From Psilocybe azurescens (Eukaryota; Basidiomycota; Agaricomycetes; Agaricales; Agrocybaceae): a stretch of DNA of 64,000 nucleotides. The translations under genes were made by a program, and so were the position numbers. Below the pieces are notes generated by a model that saw only the letters and a list, made by a program, of their open reading frames with translations, was not told where the DNA came from and ran no database searches. How positions within the stretch are numbered: the stretch's first letter is position 1; each line of letters opens with the position of its first letter. The stretch is taken from NCBI GenBank assembly GCA_023853785.1, contig JAJIRX010000798.1, positions 186,001-250,000 on the forward strand, given 5' to 3'. Positions 47,641 to 59,714 of this stretch are shown here, in pieces.

Positions 47641-47940
47641 TCATGTATAGGCAGACGATACTTAATGTACGAACCCGGCCCCAGAGACTGGAAGCTCTTC
47701 CACAATAAATTTGCCAAGCGCTGAGGTATGTTGCATTCTGGCATTTCTCAGCACCCCTCACTCATATCGCGACATCATATCCACCAGCAAAACTGGTACA
47801 GCGGTCCTTCACGCTGACTGCGATGCATACGAGCTTATGGGCCTTTGTCGACCCACTCAAATCCTGCATAAGTGTACCATTCAAATCATAACCATCCGCA
47901 GCCTGGATGTTTCCCGGAAATGGTACAGTCAGAGGCGCCA
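47641..47940 (+). pseudogene. Relic gene of the 'DTEFHP' family, copy 2
   Basis: Matches the minus-strand relic at 16672-16950, from the MYDPGPEGWELF equivalent (about 47668) to the C-terminus. The frame is interrupted by at least two stops. Confidence 0.55.
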
Positions 47941-49223
47941 TGAATGGACATTTTGACCGGACACGGAAACGCGGAGGTGTTGAGCGCTACACGCAGTGAT
48001 CAGTATCTGCCGAGGAATCAATGTGCAGTCCGACCTGAAATGACTACGCGTTGCTAATTCTGCTCGACCTTTCATCTCAGGTATCGTTCAGACGTGATAC
48101 AGCATATAGCGCAAACAACGCAATGTTCGATCCAATCTTCAGCGTTCCAATGATCATTTTGCCCGTCGTTTTGATCAACGGATGAGCAACAGAGAGATTG
48201 AATCTAAACGTCGGAGTGGTCTCAGCTACACGCCCAATTTAGATTTCCACACGAGCGGTCAGAAACCATTGGACACGTTCAATATCGACGATGTTCGTAC
48301 GTCCTTTCGACCGGTTTAGACTGGTCGCTTTCAATACCTCTAGCTCTCAGAATCCCGCCCCCCCCCCCTCTAACCTATATTTTTCACTCATACATCCTTC
48401 TGCACACGATTTATACCTTCAAGTTTGTGATACATTGTGGTACGTACATCTCTTACTACTTAGGTCCTGCTGCTAACCAGGTTTTTCTTGTAACTGGCAG
48501 CATCTGCCCTGTGTTCACCTGGTCTTGCAAGGCACTTCTGAGAGGATGCACGTTGGGTTGGAGAAACAATGCTTCTCAGCTTCGACATCGACTGCGGCTC
48601 TTCGATGGTACATTACCAAGATAACCGCCTCTCACCCCATATTTATCTGAACTGCAAAGTACGGGGTGGACAGGGACTATGGCACAAGTAATACCAAGAG
48701 CGATGTTCAGCTGGTTATGTGGGTTGACGAAGAGAAGAATGATCATCTACATCCCAAGCGGCGCGGAAAGGGATGGCCTGGACAACGGGGGAAGGGTTAG
48801 AGGAGATTAAACAACGCACGAAGGAGATGAAAAACGGACATGACGACCACGCCAATTTAGCTAGACACGATCTGTGTATGTAGCCTCCCTCATTTGAACG
48901 CAATGCTATTTCGTTTTCCGCTATTCTAATCGTCAACGAGCATTGGCCATGACGACAGAGACAAGGTCTTGATATATTACTCGACTCCCGACGAGAATTG
49001 CCCATGGTACTCGGAAGTTTTGTGATCCCAAAGAGTGCAGAGGTTGACTTTCGTAACGTGATGTTTGGATCATCCGACAAATAGCGGTATATTCGTATTT
49101 GGCAATGCATTGCGGTGCTGGCTAAATTCAGACACAAACACAACGGTGTTCGACCAGTGTTGCCCTTTCCCAGATCTCCCAACAACACCGGCTGTTCATG
49201 GTCGGATATTCCGCTCCCGCATA
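47941..49223 (+). other. NLR copy 4 5' flank with relic exons and an empty KDZ target site
   Basis: 47940-48300 continues the duplicated module. The single target-like octamer ATCGTTCA at 48083-48090 corresponds to the place where the KDZ element sits in the other copy. Relic exons lie at about 48225-48300 and 48500-48620. A C-run of about ten bases is at 48358-48368. 48700-49220 is the conserved NLR upstream region, presumably holding the promoter. Confidence 0.55.
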
Positions 49224-51850
49224 ATGTCGATGTTCAATCGAGCGACCGACTTCTCTATCACCAATAGCACATTCCACACTCACCAACTTCAACTTCAACT
49301 TCAGAGTTCGAAAGGTACAATGTTGAATCCTACAGAATTATATATACATCATGCTGATGCAGGGATCGACAAAAGGCGGATTTGAACGCCTGCAGGAACA
49401 CGTCGCCCATGGAGCATTTCACGACTCAGGCGAGCGATTTGATCCTCCAAAATGTCATAACAACACACGAGTCGCGATTATAAAGAGGATCATGGACTGG
49501 ATCAATGGACTCAACGAAGATACCCGAGAGGCTCTCACTATGTGGCTTCATGGCGCAGCTGGCGCAGGGAAATCGGCCATAGCGCAAACTATTGCCGAGA
49601 TTCTGGATGGCCAGCACTTCGTCCTCGCCAGTTTCTTCTTCTGGAGAAATGATCCACAACGAGGAACGGCCAAGCTGCTCGTCACCACACTAGCATATCA
49701 GCTGGCAGTGAAGCTTCCCCCTGTGTTTCGGGAACGACTAGGCCTGGCATTCGAGAACGATCCCCTAATTACCACACGATCACTTGAGGCACAGTTCAAG
49801 GCCCTCATCCGAGAGCCTCTGGTTGAACTTCTTCATTCTGGCTTCTCGACCAACAACCACTTGGTAATCGTCCTCGATGGACTTGATGAATGTGAAGATC
49901 CAAAAGTTCAAGCCAGAATTGTCGATGTATCCTTCAGCCTTCTTCGAGGACAAGACATACCTTTGAAGATCCTCATAGCGAGTCGCCCAGAGATTGATAT
50001 CTCCTCATCTTTTGATAGAAAACCATTCTCTACGTTGGCAAGAATTGCATTGGATGATGACTATCAATCCGAACAGGACATTCGATATTTCCTTACAGAT
50101 AAATTTAACGAGATTAAAACTCAGCACCGCCTTCGCTCTTACATCCCGATTGGCTGGCCTGCTGAAGATTCGCTTGATACACTCGTACAAAAGTCCTCCG
50201 GGCAGTTTATCTATGCTTCGACCGTGGTGAAGTATGTCGCATCCCCGCGTCATCGACCAACGCATCGTTTGGAAGTTGTTCTTGGTATACAGTTGCCGAA
50301 GGCGGGTGATAGTCCGTTCGCAGAGCTCGATGCGCTGTACCGGCACATCCTAATGGGGGTTGAAGATGTCGATCTAATATTGAAGATCATTGGATTCGTC
50401 GTTCTTCACCCTTCGGGTTTTTCCAACTCAGTGACATTTATAGAAGCATTCCTATTGCTTACTCCTGGAGATGTTCCCCTTCTAATGCAGAGCCTCAGTT
50501 CCCTTATCTCAGTTGAAAACCATCCTTTTGATCTAGATCGCGCAGAGGTGTTCACCGTTCGCCTATTACATGCATCATTGAAAGATTATCTACTCGACCA
50601 GTCACGCTCAAAAGATCTTTTTCTTGACCATCTCAAAATCCACACGCAGTATGCCGAGTTATATCTTGCTCATATGACGGAGCTTCCTTTATTGGAATCC
50701 AATTCGCCCCTCCATACATTCACGGGTATGTCTCTGTATGTTCTAATAGGTTTTAACTTCTACGTTCTAATTGCAACAAAATTAGACCCAGTGAATGGAC
50801 CCTGGCCTATCTTTTCGTATTTCTTCTATCATTGCCTTCTTGCTAAACCAAATCCACAGCTTCTTCAAAATACTCTCTGTCTAACTCTCAGTCGGTGCCA
50901 TACTATCCTCGGAATAAAAGGTCGTTATGATACAGTGTTTTCTGACCAATATTTCAGCTACCTTGATTCCCTCAGCGCTGTATGTGTCTTCTTTTGTGAA
51001 ACAATGAAATCTGACCACCCCGCCAGATTTGGGCTGATTCGAAGGTTTCTCAATTTTACATTGATGAGATAGTCGCACTTGAACAGCTCATCAAAGCTCA
51101 ACTTGGTCCATGTCCTCAACACTCTCACATCTGCTTTCTTTTAGCCTCAATTATGAATGAGGATTCGCCGCCTCTTTACGCTCCTTACGTTAATTTTATG
51201 CGACAAAATCGAAATTTGGGAAAACCAAGGTGTATAGCACGGTTAGGATGCAATCTTGAATACCTAAAACCAGGCATTCTGTTCTTCGTAAACACCTTCA
51301 TAGCACTCTACACGATTGGGTTATCTCAACCCAGAAACCAGCCGACACCCCCAGTGTTTACACCAGTGCTGCAATTTTTGCTCTGCGCTACATATCAACA
51401 TGTAAATTCCCATACGCTGTCGACACCACTAGATTTGGTCGATCTTGTCATTATCATCGGACTCGAATGAATAGTCCTGCGCAATCGCTTTGGTACCGAC
51501 GGTCTATCAACACTGCGTACAAAGTATATTACACCAACCATCGCTTTCGCTATTTTGTTCAAGCCGCTGGAAAAGGTGTATTCGTGGACGCGAAATTTCA
51601 TCCCATGCGATGGTATCGGTTCAATACGGGCGAGGCTTTCGAAGCCTATCTGTGGGCCATTCGGATGCTTCCACCATTCCTCGACAAATCATGTTACTCA
51701 GAAGAGTTGATTGCCTATGTACGCCAAGCCAGAATCAGGCGCAATAATGACTACCTCAACGTTATATATTCATTTTTGGAGCGAGAACGGAAATTTTCCC
51801 AGGCTGCAGTTAAAGCATATCTTAGGAGAATAGAGGATGGACGGACTTAA
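49224..51850 (+). CDS. NACHT-domain NLR, copy 4 (one -1 frameshift in the C-terminal exon)
   Basis: Inferred exons are 49224-49314, 49376-50725, 50786-50979 and 51027-51850. Exon 1 encodes 30 residues (ATDFSITNSTFHTHQ and a QLQLQLQ tract). Exon 2 has Walker A GAAGAGKSAIAQT, Walker B VIVLDGLDECED and ILIASRPEIDISS. It continues uninterrupted through the NACHT and winged-helix-like part to the exon end. Exons 3-4 encode the C-terminal region. A two-base G run at 51273-51274, where copy 5 has three, shifts the frame. Downstream the conserved peptide resumes in the other frame (WYRRSINTAYKVYYTN, LRRIEDGRT). The N-terminal 600 residues are intact. Confidence 0.85.
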
Positions 51851-52540
51851 TCACATAGCAGGACGAAATATACTCAAATGTGTAGCAGAGTTGTACAGTA
51901 TGTACTGGTTTATTTACTCGAAATATTAGGTTCCCCACGGATTCTACACTGCTAACAATTCTTAAATCAGGGTTTGAGAAAATTTGTACTATCAACTGGA
52001 CAGATGGAAGCCTTATGTCGGTACAAACCTCTTTCCACTCAACACTAATGTCTGGATAACTGTCCTCCTGCTGGACCTGCTTAGCGATAAAAATAAAATC
52101 ATATGTAGAATTATCGATGGAAGATTGTGTCCAATGGGAGACATATATTATAATTAGATAGCCTCAACGTAGGAAACGAGTATACCAAGTTCTGAAGGTG
52201 AATAGAATTGTCTGCGAGTCGCGACGCCAACGCGACGCGTCATTTGGCTCCGCTTTTGTTTATCTCTGCTTACCTAATTATAATCACGCCTCGAGGTCAA
52301 CCAGCACAATCACGTGGTATTCGATTTGTGACAGGGCGTGGGGTATTCGACTTAGATTTTTTTGTTCTCTTCCTCTCTGCTACTCCCTCACAAAAGTCTT
52401 TGATGATCAGGCCGAACACGACGAAGAAGGATACTCTATGTGCTGCCCGCCACTCCGCGTCTGTGTTGAGCGGGAGTCGGTAAGTGGAATGGACGGTAAG
52501 TATTGCCCCCAGCCGGTTGGGCATTTTCAGGCCCAGCCAT
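51851..52540. promoter_or_regulatory. Conserved NLR 3' flank, then upstream region of the low-complexity gene
   Basis: 51851-52010 is the NLR 3' flank. From about 52200 the sequence matches 59715 onward. Both copies hold a CACGTG palindrome (52311-52316 and 59795-59800) in the same context. This suggests a promoter element of bHLH-type binding sites, but that is inference. Confidence 0.4.
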
Positions 52541-55120
52541 ATTTCGACTATGACGCCTGCGCCGGAGCCCGGCCCCGGCCCTGAGGTCGTGCTGCAGCCG
52601 CTGCACCCTGCGCGGTCGAGGGTGAGTGTGTGAGAGCGACGCTGGTCCATCAGAATGCGTCCCTGCAGGCGAAGACTGATGTTGATGAGTATGACGTCAG
52701 CAATAATGAACTTCTGCACCCACGCGCGCCGTTAGCGCTGACCTTCAGCTTGCAATTGCGCCGCGGGAGTGGGAGTGAGAGTACGCGCGTCGGATGAGTT
52801 GGCGGGTCGTTGAAGCCAGTTTTCCAGCGCATACAGGAGTATGAGACGCTTCGCAGGCTGTCGGTGTCGGTGTCGGTGTCTGTGTCTCTAGAAAACGCGA
52901 ACGCGTACGTCCACTTGGGCACGAGCCGCGCTTTCCTATGCTGCCGCGCACACCGAGGACCGAGACCAAGCAAGGGCAGCACACGCAAATGGAGTACAGC
53001 ATTCTGATCTCCCGCGCGACGCGCCGTGTGCTAGGACTCTCGGGCACGATGGACGAATCGGACGTGTCCATGTATCACGATGAGGAGCTGGATAAGGCGG
53101 ATGAGGACTCGGATGTACTGGATAAGCTGGAGTGGATTTTGGCTGCTGCGGGGGTGGATGTGGTGGAGAGGGAGAGGGAAGGGCACGAAAGCTATGTCGA
53201 CTACCCCGACATGAGTATGGAGATCGGGACGGTCACGGAAGCTTCGCGCTCGCGTCCGGCTCCTCCCTCCCCCTCTCCGTATTCCGCACCGAACTGGTCG
53301 ACGCAAACGACAACCACTTCAACGTCGACACTGATCCTTCCTCCTCCGCTTCAGAGGGCGACAACACGAAGAAGCCGTTCAACTTCACGAGCGAGCTGGC
53401 GCCGCTGAACGAGTCGGGCGGGTCGGACCGGAGAAGTTTGTAGAGCAGTTGGAGAATGTGTTCAGGACGCCTGCGAAGGTTGATTTGTGGTATGATTTTT
53501 TGGGTGGGTTTGTGGATGGGGGTGCCGCTTGTGCCAGCGTTGCCTGTTCGTCTCGGTATGGTGGGTGGAGAGAGTGATGAGAGTGGTGGTGGGCAGGAGG
53601 AGGAGCAGGAAGACGGTATGAGTGCAGGTGGAGGCGATGGGGGTGTTGAAAGCAGCTCATTTGGATTCGATGGGTTCGCGGACTCGGGATCCCAGCTCGT
53701 GGATGGCCAGTTCCCCAGTCTCAATACGAATACGAACACGAATACTAAGAGCTTCATCGACGAGGTATATCCGCAAGACATCAACAAATCGCAATTCGAC
53801 ATGTTCTCCACTTCGATCTCGGCTTCTCGGATCGTCGATATCAAGCGACCCCCATCGTTGCTGAAAGCCGCCGATATCACCAGCAGCAGCGACAGTTCAT
53901 CGCGCGTTGTAGGCAAACGCAAACTCGCGTCGTCAACGCCGTCCCGCACCTCGGACACGTCGGAGAGCGAGCTGAACACGTCGTTCATGTCCTGGATCGC
54001 GCGCCGAATCATCCCCTTCCCCTGTATCAGAGCCCAAGGGTGCTGCTACGCATGCGAAACCGCTAACGTTGTCGGACATCATCCCGCCACCTGCGCTTGC
54101 GCTCGCTCTCGGGGATAGATGCAGGCGTTAATATACACTCGTACATGCTAGATGTGCCCGAATATGATTCGGTGTTGAAGTTGATTTATGCGAAGATCGT
54201 CGCGGAACTGTAGTCGCCTGCATGCCCGTTTGTGGCGTCGGACTCCAGCGCCTACATTCAACGGGGTGTGCGGCTGCAGCGTCAGGCGTCTGCGCCCAAG
54301 CTCGAGATGATGCAGCAGAAGCGGAGAAGCATCTACAAGCCGACAGTGCGCCCGACCTTGGGGATCAGCTTCGAGGGCTTCAGCTCGTCCGAGGAGGCCA
54401 GGCGTGGCTTCGAGTTCCATATGAGAGACCGTCGCTCTAACCTCCCTCCGGTTTCGTTTTGCTTTTGTTTTTATGAAAGATTCGCTGACACTTTCTTTCT
54501 TTTTATAGCTCTAGAGATAATTTGAGGCTCAACCGACCCTGATCTCGAGTCAGACCGACTCTTGGAGGTCGCACATCCACAGGCTCCAACAGACGTCCTG
54601 TTCCCGCTTCAATTAATCGGCACCTCCAGGTCTGAAAGCCGTTCTCGAATCAGTCAATTCCGGTGTCGACGCCGATGTCTATGTTCTCCTCTCTGGGGCT
54701 CAAACACCCACTCTATACTTGCACGACTATGCCTCTTGAAATATGCCGCTACTCTCATCTACTCTAACATGTATCACTCACGCATGATCGCCCTGCTACT
54801 TTCATGTTTGAACCTTCACATCGCACGATATGTCCTTGTACATGACTGCCTGCTTCACGCCTCCTCGCGTATCCCTCACATTTACGCATTCTTCATGCCT
54901 TGTTAATGTTTTTCGACGATTCATCAGTCTGGTCTCATCTCTCCTTCCTCCTTGACCGCGTACACGTATGCGAGAGGGGGAAAAGGAGACTTTGAGGTAT
55001 ACGTGGATCCGAACCATGCGGATCTGGATATCGGCGAGATTGTGCTGAAGAAGTTGCGGGTTGCGCTGGATTGGGTTGGATGGAGTGCGGGTGCGGGAGG
55101 GGCGATGGGGGATCACAACT
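52541..55120 (+). pseudogene. Large low-complexity gene, copy 1 (decayed)
   Basis: Fragments in order: MTPAPEPGPGPEVV (52541), an intron, then LKPVFQRIQEYETLRRLS; MEYSILISRATRRVLGL and LDKLEWILAAAG; KKPFNFTSELAPLNESGGSD then FVEQLENVFRTPAKVDLWYD; LDVPEYDSVLKLIYAKIV; GISFEGFSSSEEARRGFEF; and finally GDFEVYVDPNHADLDIGEIV (about 54985-55045). Frames change several times, and a TGA lies before LKPVFQRI. I recall proteins with these blocks as a conserved large Agaricomycete protein of unknown role, but not its name. At 55120 it is cut by the NLR module's relic exon. Confidence 0.55.
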
Positions 55121-56008
55121 CACGTTTCACCCGGACGGTCAGAATCCATCGGAGGCGTTCAATATTGACGATGCCCGTACGTCCTCTCGTCTTGTTTAAA
55201 CTAGTCGCTGTTGTATTCAACCCGTATCACTGCCTCTAGCTCTCAGACTACCTCTCTTTTCGTCTAAACTTATTCCCTCATACATCCTTCTGTACATGAT
55301 TTCCACATGCAAATCTGCTATACATTGTGGTAACGTACATCTCTTACCCCTTAGGGCCTGCTGCTAATGGATTTCGTCTTGTAACAGGCAGCATCTGCCT
55401 TTTGTGCAACCGGTCTTGCAGGGCACTTCTGAGAGGATGCAGGTCGGGTTGGATAAAGAATGTCTCTCAGCTTCGACATCAGAGTGATGCTCAGCTGGTT
55501 ATGTAGATTGACGAAGACGTGAATGAAGACATACCTCCCAAGCGGCGCTCGAACAGGTGACCAGGACGATGGGAAAGGGCGGAGGAAAATTGGACACGAT
55601 GGTTGCACAAATCATGTTAAACACGTATCTTGTGTGATTTCCTTCACTTATGCGCAATGTGATCTCGTTTTCCGCTATTCTGATCGACAGGCATTGGCCA
55701 TGAAGAGACAGGGAGGAAGTGTTCGTAAAGCCCTCGATGACCCCAGTGCAAAGAACCCGAAACTCGAAATCATTTGAGCTAAAATCGTTTGAGCTGGCAC
55801 ACCATGAATGATATAACTTCGGATGAAATTTACTTTCGGAACTTGATGCTTTGAATGATCCAACAAATATCGGTGTACTTGGACTTGCAAAGCGGTGCTG
55901 GCTAAATTTAGTCGCCAAAATAACGGCAGTCCTATGACTCTTTGCCCTTTCTTAACTTTCTCACCAACAACGGCTGCTGCTCCTCGTCGAACCTTGCGGT
56001 CTCGTACA
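55121..56008 (+). other. NLR copy 5 5' flank with relic exons
   Basis: Relic exons at about 55120-55180 and 55385-55480, then 55490-55980 matching the upstream region of the other NLR copies. The NLR promoter probably lies here. No intact gene. Confidence 0.5.
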
Positions 56009-58624
56009 ATGTCACAGTACTTTCATAGTTCGAGAAACGTCACTATCGATAATAGCACATTCAACGCCGTGACTAACCAATATCCAAGTTCTAAAGGTAG
56101 GGCATTCGTTCTTGTAGAATGGGAGATACATGATGTTGATGAGCATCAACGATAGGCGTATTGGAATCCCTACAGAAACACGTCGCCCACGGAGCGTTTC
56201 ACGACTCAGGCGAACGATTCGATCCGTCAAAATGTCATCCCAACACACGAGAGGCGATTATCAAGAGGATCGTGGACTGGATCAGTGGACTCAACGAAGA
56301 TACCCGAGATGCTCTCATTATGTGGCTGTACGGCGCAGCGGGTGCTGGAAAATCGGCCATTGCGCAGACTGTTGCCGAGATTTTGGAAGACCAGCACTTC
56401 GTCCTCGCTAGTTTCTTCTTCTCAAGAAATGACCCACAACGAGGAACGGCCAAGTTGCTCGTCACCACACTAGCATATCAACTGGCGGTCATGCTTCCCC
56501 CTGTGTTCCGAGAACGACTAGGTCTGGCATTCGAGAACGATCCTCTGATTACCACACGATCGCTTGAGGCGCAATTCAAGAACCTTGTCCGAGAACCTCT
56601 CCTTGAACTTTTTCATTCCGGATTTTCAACTAACAAACACATCGCCGTCATTATCGATGGTCTTGACGAATGCGACGATCCAAAAGTTCAATCCAGAGTT
56701 ATCGATCTCGCCTTCAGGCTTCTGAATAGTCGGGACTTACCTCTGAGGATCCTCATAGCAAGTCGCCCAGAAACCGAAATCTCCTCATCTTTCAATACAA
56801 AACCATTCTCTACGCTGGCAAGGATCGCATTGGATCACAACTATCAATCCGAATGGGATATTCGAGATTTCCTGGTAGATGAATTTAACGAGATTAAAAC
56901 TCAGCATCGCCTTCGCTCTTACATCCCGATTGGCTGGCCCGCTGAAAATTCACTCGATATACTCGTACAAAAGTCCTCCGGGCAGTTTATCTACGCATCG
57001 ACTGTTGTGAAGTATGCCGCATCCCCGCGTCATCGACCAACACATCGCCTTGAGATTGTTCTTAGTATACACCAGCCTTCGGAAGGTGATAGTCCGTTCG
57101 CAGAGCTGGATGCGCTGTACCGGCACATCTTGATGGGGGTTGAAGATGTGGATCTAATATTGCAGATCATTGGCTTCGTCGTTCTCCACCCTCCGAGCTA
57201 TTTTTACAGTTCAGTGACATTTATAGAAGCCTTCCTTTCGCTTGCTCCTGGAAATGTTCAACTTCTAATGCAGAACCTCGGCTCCCTTGTCTTAGTGGAA
57301 AACGATCCTGATAATCCTTATGGTGCAGAGGTGATAACCGTTCGCATATTACATGCATCATTGAGAGACTATCTACTTGACCAGTCACGATCCAAAGATT
57401 TTTTTCTCGACCATCTTAAAATGCACACGCAGTATGCTGAGTTATGCCTTGCCCATATGACGGCACTTCCTGCATTGCAATCCAATTCGTCTCACCATCC
57501 ATTCATGGGTATGTCCCTTATGTTCTAATATGTTGCACTTCTACGTTCTAATTACATATAAAATAGACCCAGTGAATGGCCCCTGGCCTATCTTTACACA
57601 TTTTTTCCATCACTGCCCTCTTGCTCAACCAAATCCACAGCTCCTCCAAAATATTCTCAGTCTAACTCTCAGTCGCTGCCATACCATCCTCGGAGTAAAA
57701 GGTCGTTATAATACAAGATTTTCCCTGGAATATTTCAGATACCTCGATTCCCTCAGCACTGTATGTGTCTTCTTTCTGCTAAACAATGAAATCTGACCAC
57801 CTCTCCAGATTTGGTCTGATTCGGCCGCTTCCCAATTTTACACTGATGAGATAGTTGCACTTGAACAACTCATCAAAGCTCAGCTTGGTCCATGTCCTCG
57901 ACACTCTCATATCTGCTTCCTTCTGGCATCAATTATGATTATGCATGACAATCCACTGCCTTATTCGGGTTGGGACCTCATTTCTATGGGACAAAATTTG
58001 GGACGTCCAAGACGTATAGCACAATTGGGAGACAGTCTTAACTTCCTAACGTCTGGGCATCCTGTTCTTCGTAAACACCTTCATAATACTCTACAAGGTT
58101 GGATTATGTCGAACCAGCAACCAGCCGACACCCCCAGTGTTCACATCAGTGCTGCATGTTTTGCTTTGCGTTATATATCAACATTCGAATTCCCATACGC
58201 TGTCGACACCACTAGATTCGGCCGATCTTGCCATTATCGTCGGACTCGAATGAATAGTCCTGCGCAATCGCCTTGGTACCGACAGTCTGTCAACACTGCA
58301 AACAAAATGTATTACACCAACTATCGCTTTCGACATTTTGTCCAAAAGGGGGCCTTTGTGGATGCGGGATTTTATCCCCTGCGATGGTATCTGTTTAATA
58401 CGGGCGAGGCTCTGCATTCCTATTCCTGGGTCATTCAGATCCTTCCGCTATTCCTCGACAGATCAGGTTATTCAGAACAGTTGATTGCCTGTGCACGCCA
58501 AGCCAGAATGAGGAGCAATAACGACTACCTCAACTTCATATATCCACGATTGGAGCCAGAACAGAGATCTGCCCGTGCTGCGGTTAAAGCATATCTTAGG
58601 AGAGTAGAGGCAGGACAGACTTGA
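56009..58624 (+). CDS. NACHT-domain NLR, copy 5, intact, 816 aa
   Basis: Exons 56009-56096, 56156-57508, 57567-57760 and 57809-58624; all phases agree and no lesion was found. Residues 1-29: MSQYFHSSRNVTIDNSTFNA and a short polar tail, encoded by a separate exon. Walker A GAAGAGKS is at about residues 89-96, Walker B VIIDGLDE at about 194-201, and the ASRPE segment at about 228. The C-terminal 330 or so residues contain DSAASQFYTDEIVALEQLIK, CPRHSHICFLLASIM, HPVLRKHLHNTLQGWI, QPADTPSVHISAACFALRYI, MYYTNYRFRHFV and FNTGEALHSYSW. No WD40, TPR or ankyrin repeats are visible. This is the reference member for the window. Confidence 0.92.
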
Positions 58625-59714
58625 TCACATAGCCGAACGAGACATACTCATATGTATAGCAGAGTCGCATAGCATGTACTGGCCTGGTTCACTACCTTGA
58701 ACTATTAGGTTCTCCACAGATTCTACGCTGCTAGCAATTCTTACAGCAGGGTTTGAGCAACACTTATAACATCCATTGAACAGACGGAAGCCCTATTTAT
58801 GAACCGCTTCCTAATCATCACCAACGTCTGGATAGCTGTTTTTCTATAGATCAGCTTAGCCATAAAACCAAAGTCTTATGTAGAATTATCGATGGAATAT
58901 CGAGTTTAATAGACGATATATATTATAATCAGATAGATTCAACGTAGAAAACGAGTATATCAAATTCTGAAGACGAATGGAATTGTCTTGTGTTTCTTAT
59001 ACCATATATTCTACGGAATTCTGCAGTTCTCCCAGGTTTTGCCGCTATAAGAGCAGAATATCATTGTCATTGTATTCCACACAGTCTAGTACCCAATCTG
59101 GTGCAAACAGAGACAAAGGAGTGAAGAAAGGCTCTGGGTATGTATGTTACGTTGCACATTGCCGATGGTTCTCGAGATCTATTTATTTTCTTCGCGCTTC
59201 TCGCCATGTCACTTGTCCACAAAGGAGGGGTACCTTGGTCGCCTCTGGTAAACTTTTAGCTTGCTCGAATATAGCATACATTCACACAGACGATCGACTC
59301 TATAGATGTGAGAGTATGTACAAGCATCTAGAATATCATACCAGCGTCCATCCCACCCAGATACAGTGTGGAAACTGATGGAGGAGGTGCTCAAGATCAG
59401 TTTATCTGCGGCTAAATGTCGCCGGCAGCGTCACTTTATCCATAGAAGTTATCTTTGTGTTTGGTTTCCCGAATCCTTCCAATCGACGAGTACCTGAACA
59501 CAGGTTTGATCCAGATGCTGCGGTGTGGGCCAGACGAAGACTATACTGGAAAGAAGAAGAATCAGAGTGCGTTCATTGGTGACTGCTTACATACTTTACT
59601 TCATATTCTTTTTAGTCTGTATGACGTGTGCATGTGAACGTTCGAACATGTGAATGCCTTTGGCCATCGCACCCCAAATTCAAACGCGATGCGAAATTCA
59701 AATCCATTGAGCGA
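58625..59714. other. Intergenic region after NLR copy 5
   Basis: 58625-58780 is the conserved NLR 3' flank, and 58860-58980 also resembles 52080-52200. From there to 59714 no gene is recognised. Confidence 0.4.

Noticed and set aside
52297..54012. Long minus-strand frames over the low-complexity gene, copy 1
   Set aside because: The plus strand carries the conserved blocks; these are shadows of GC-rich low-complexity sequence.
2674..58624. HET, Goodbye, patatin or WD40/TPR domains on the NLRs
   Set aside because: Looked for characteristic motifs at both ends of the proteins; none visible. The N-terminus is only about 60 residues before the NACHT pre-region.
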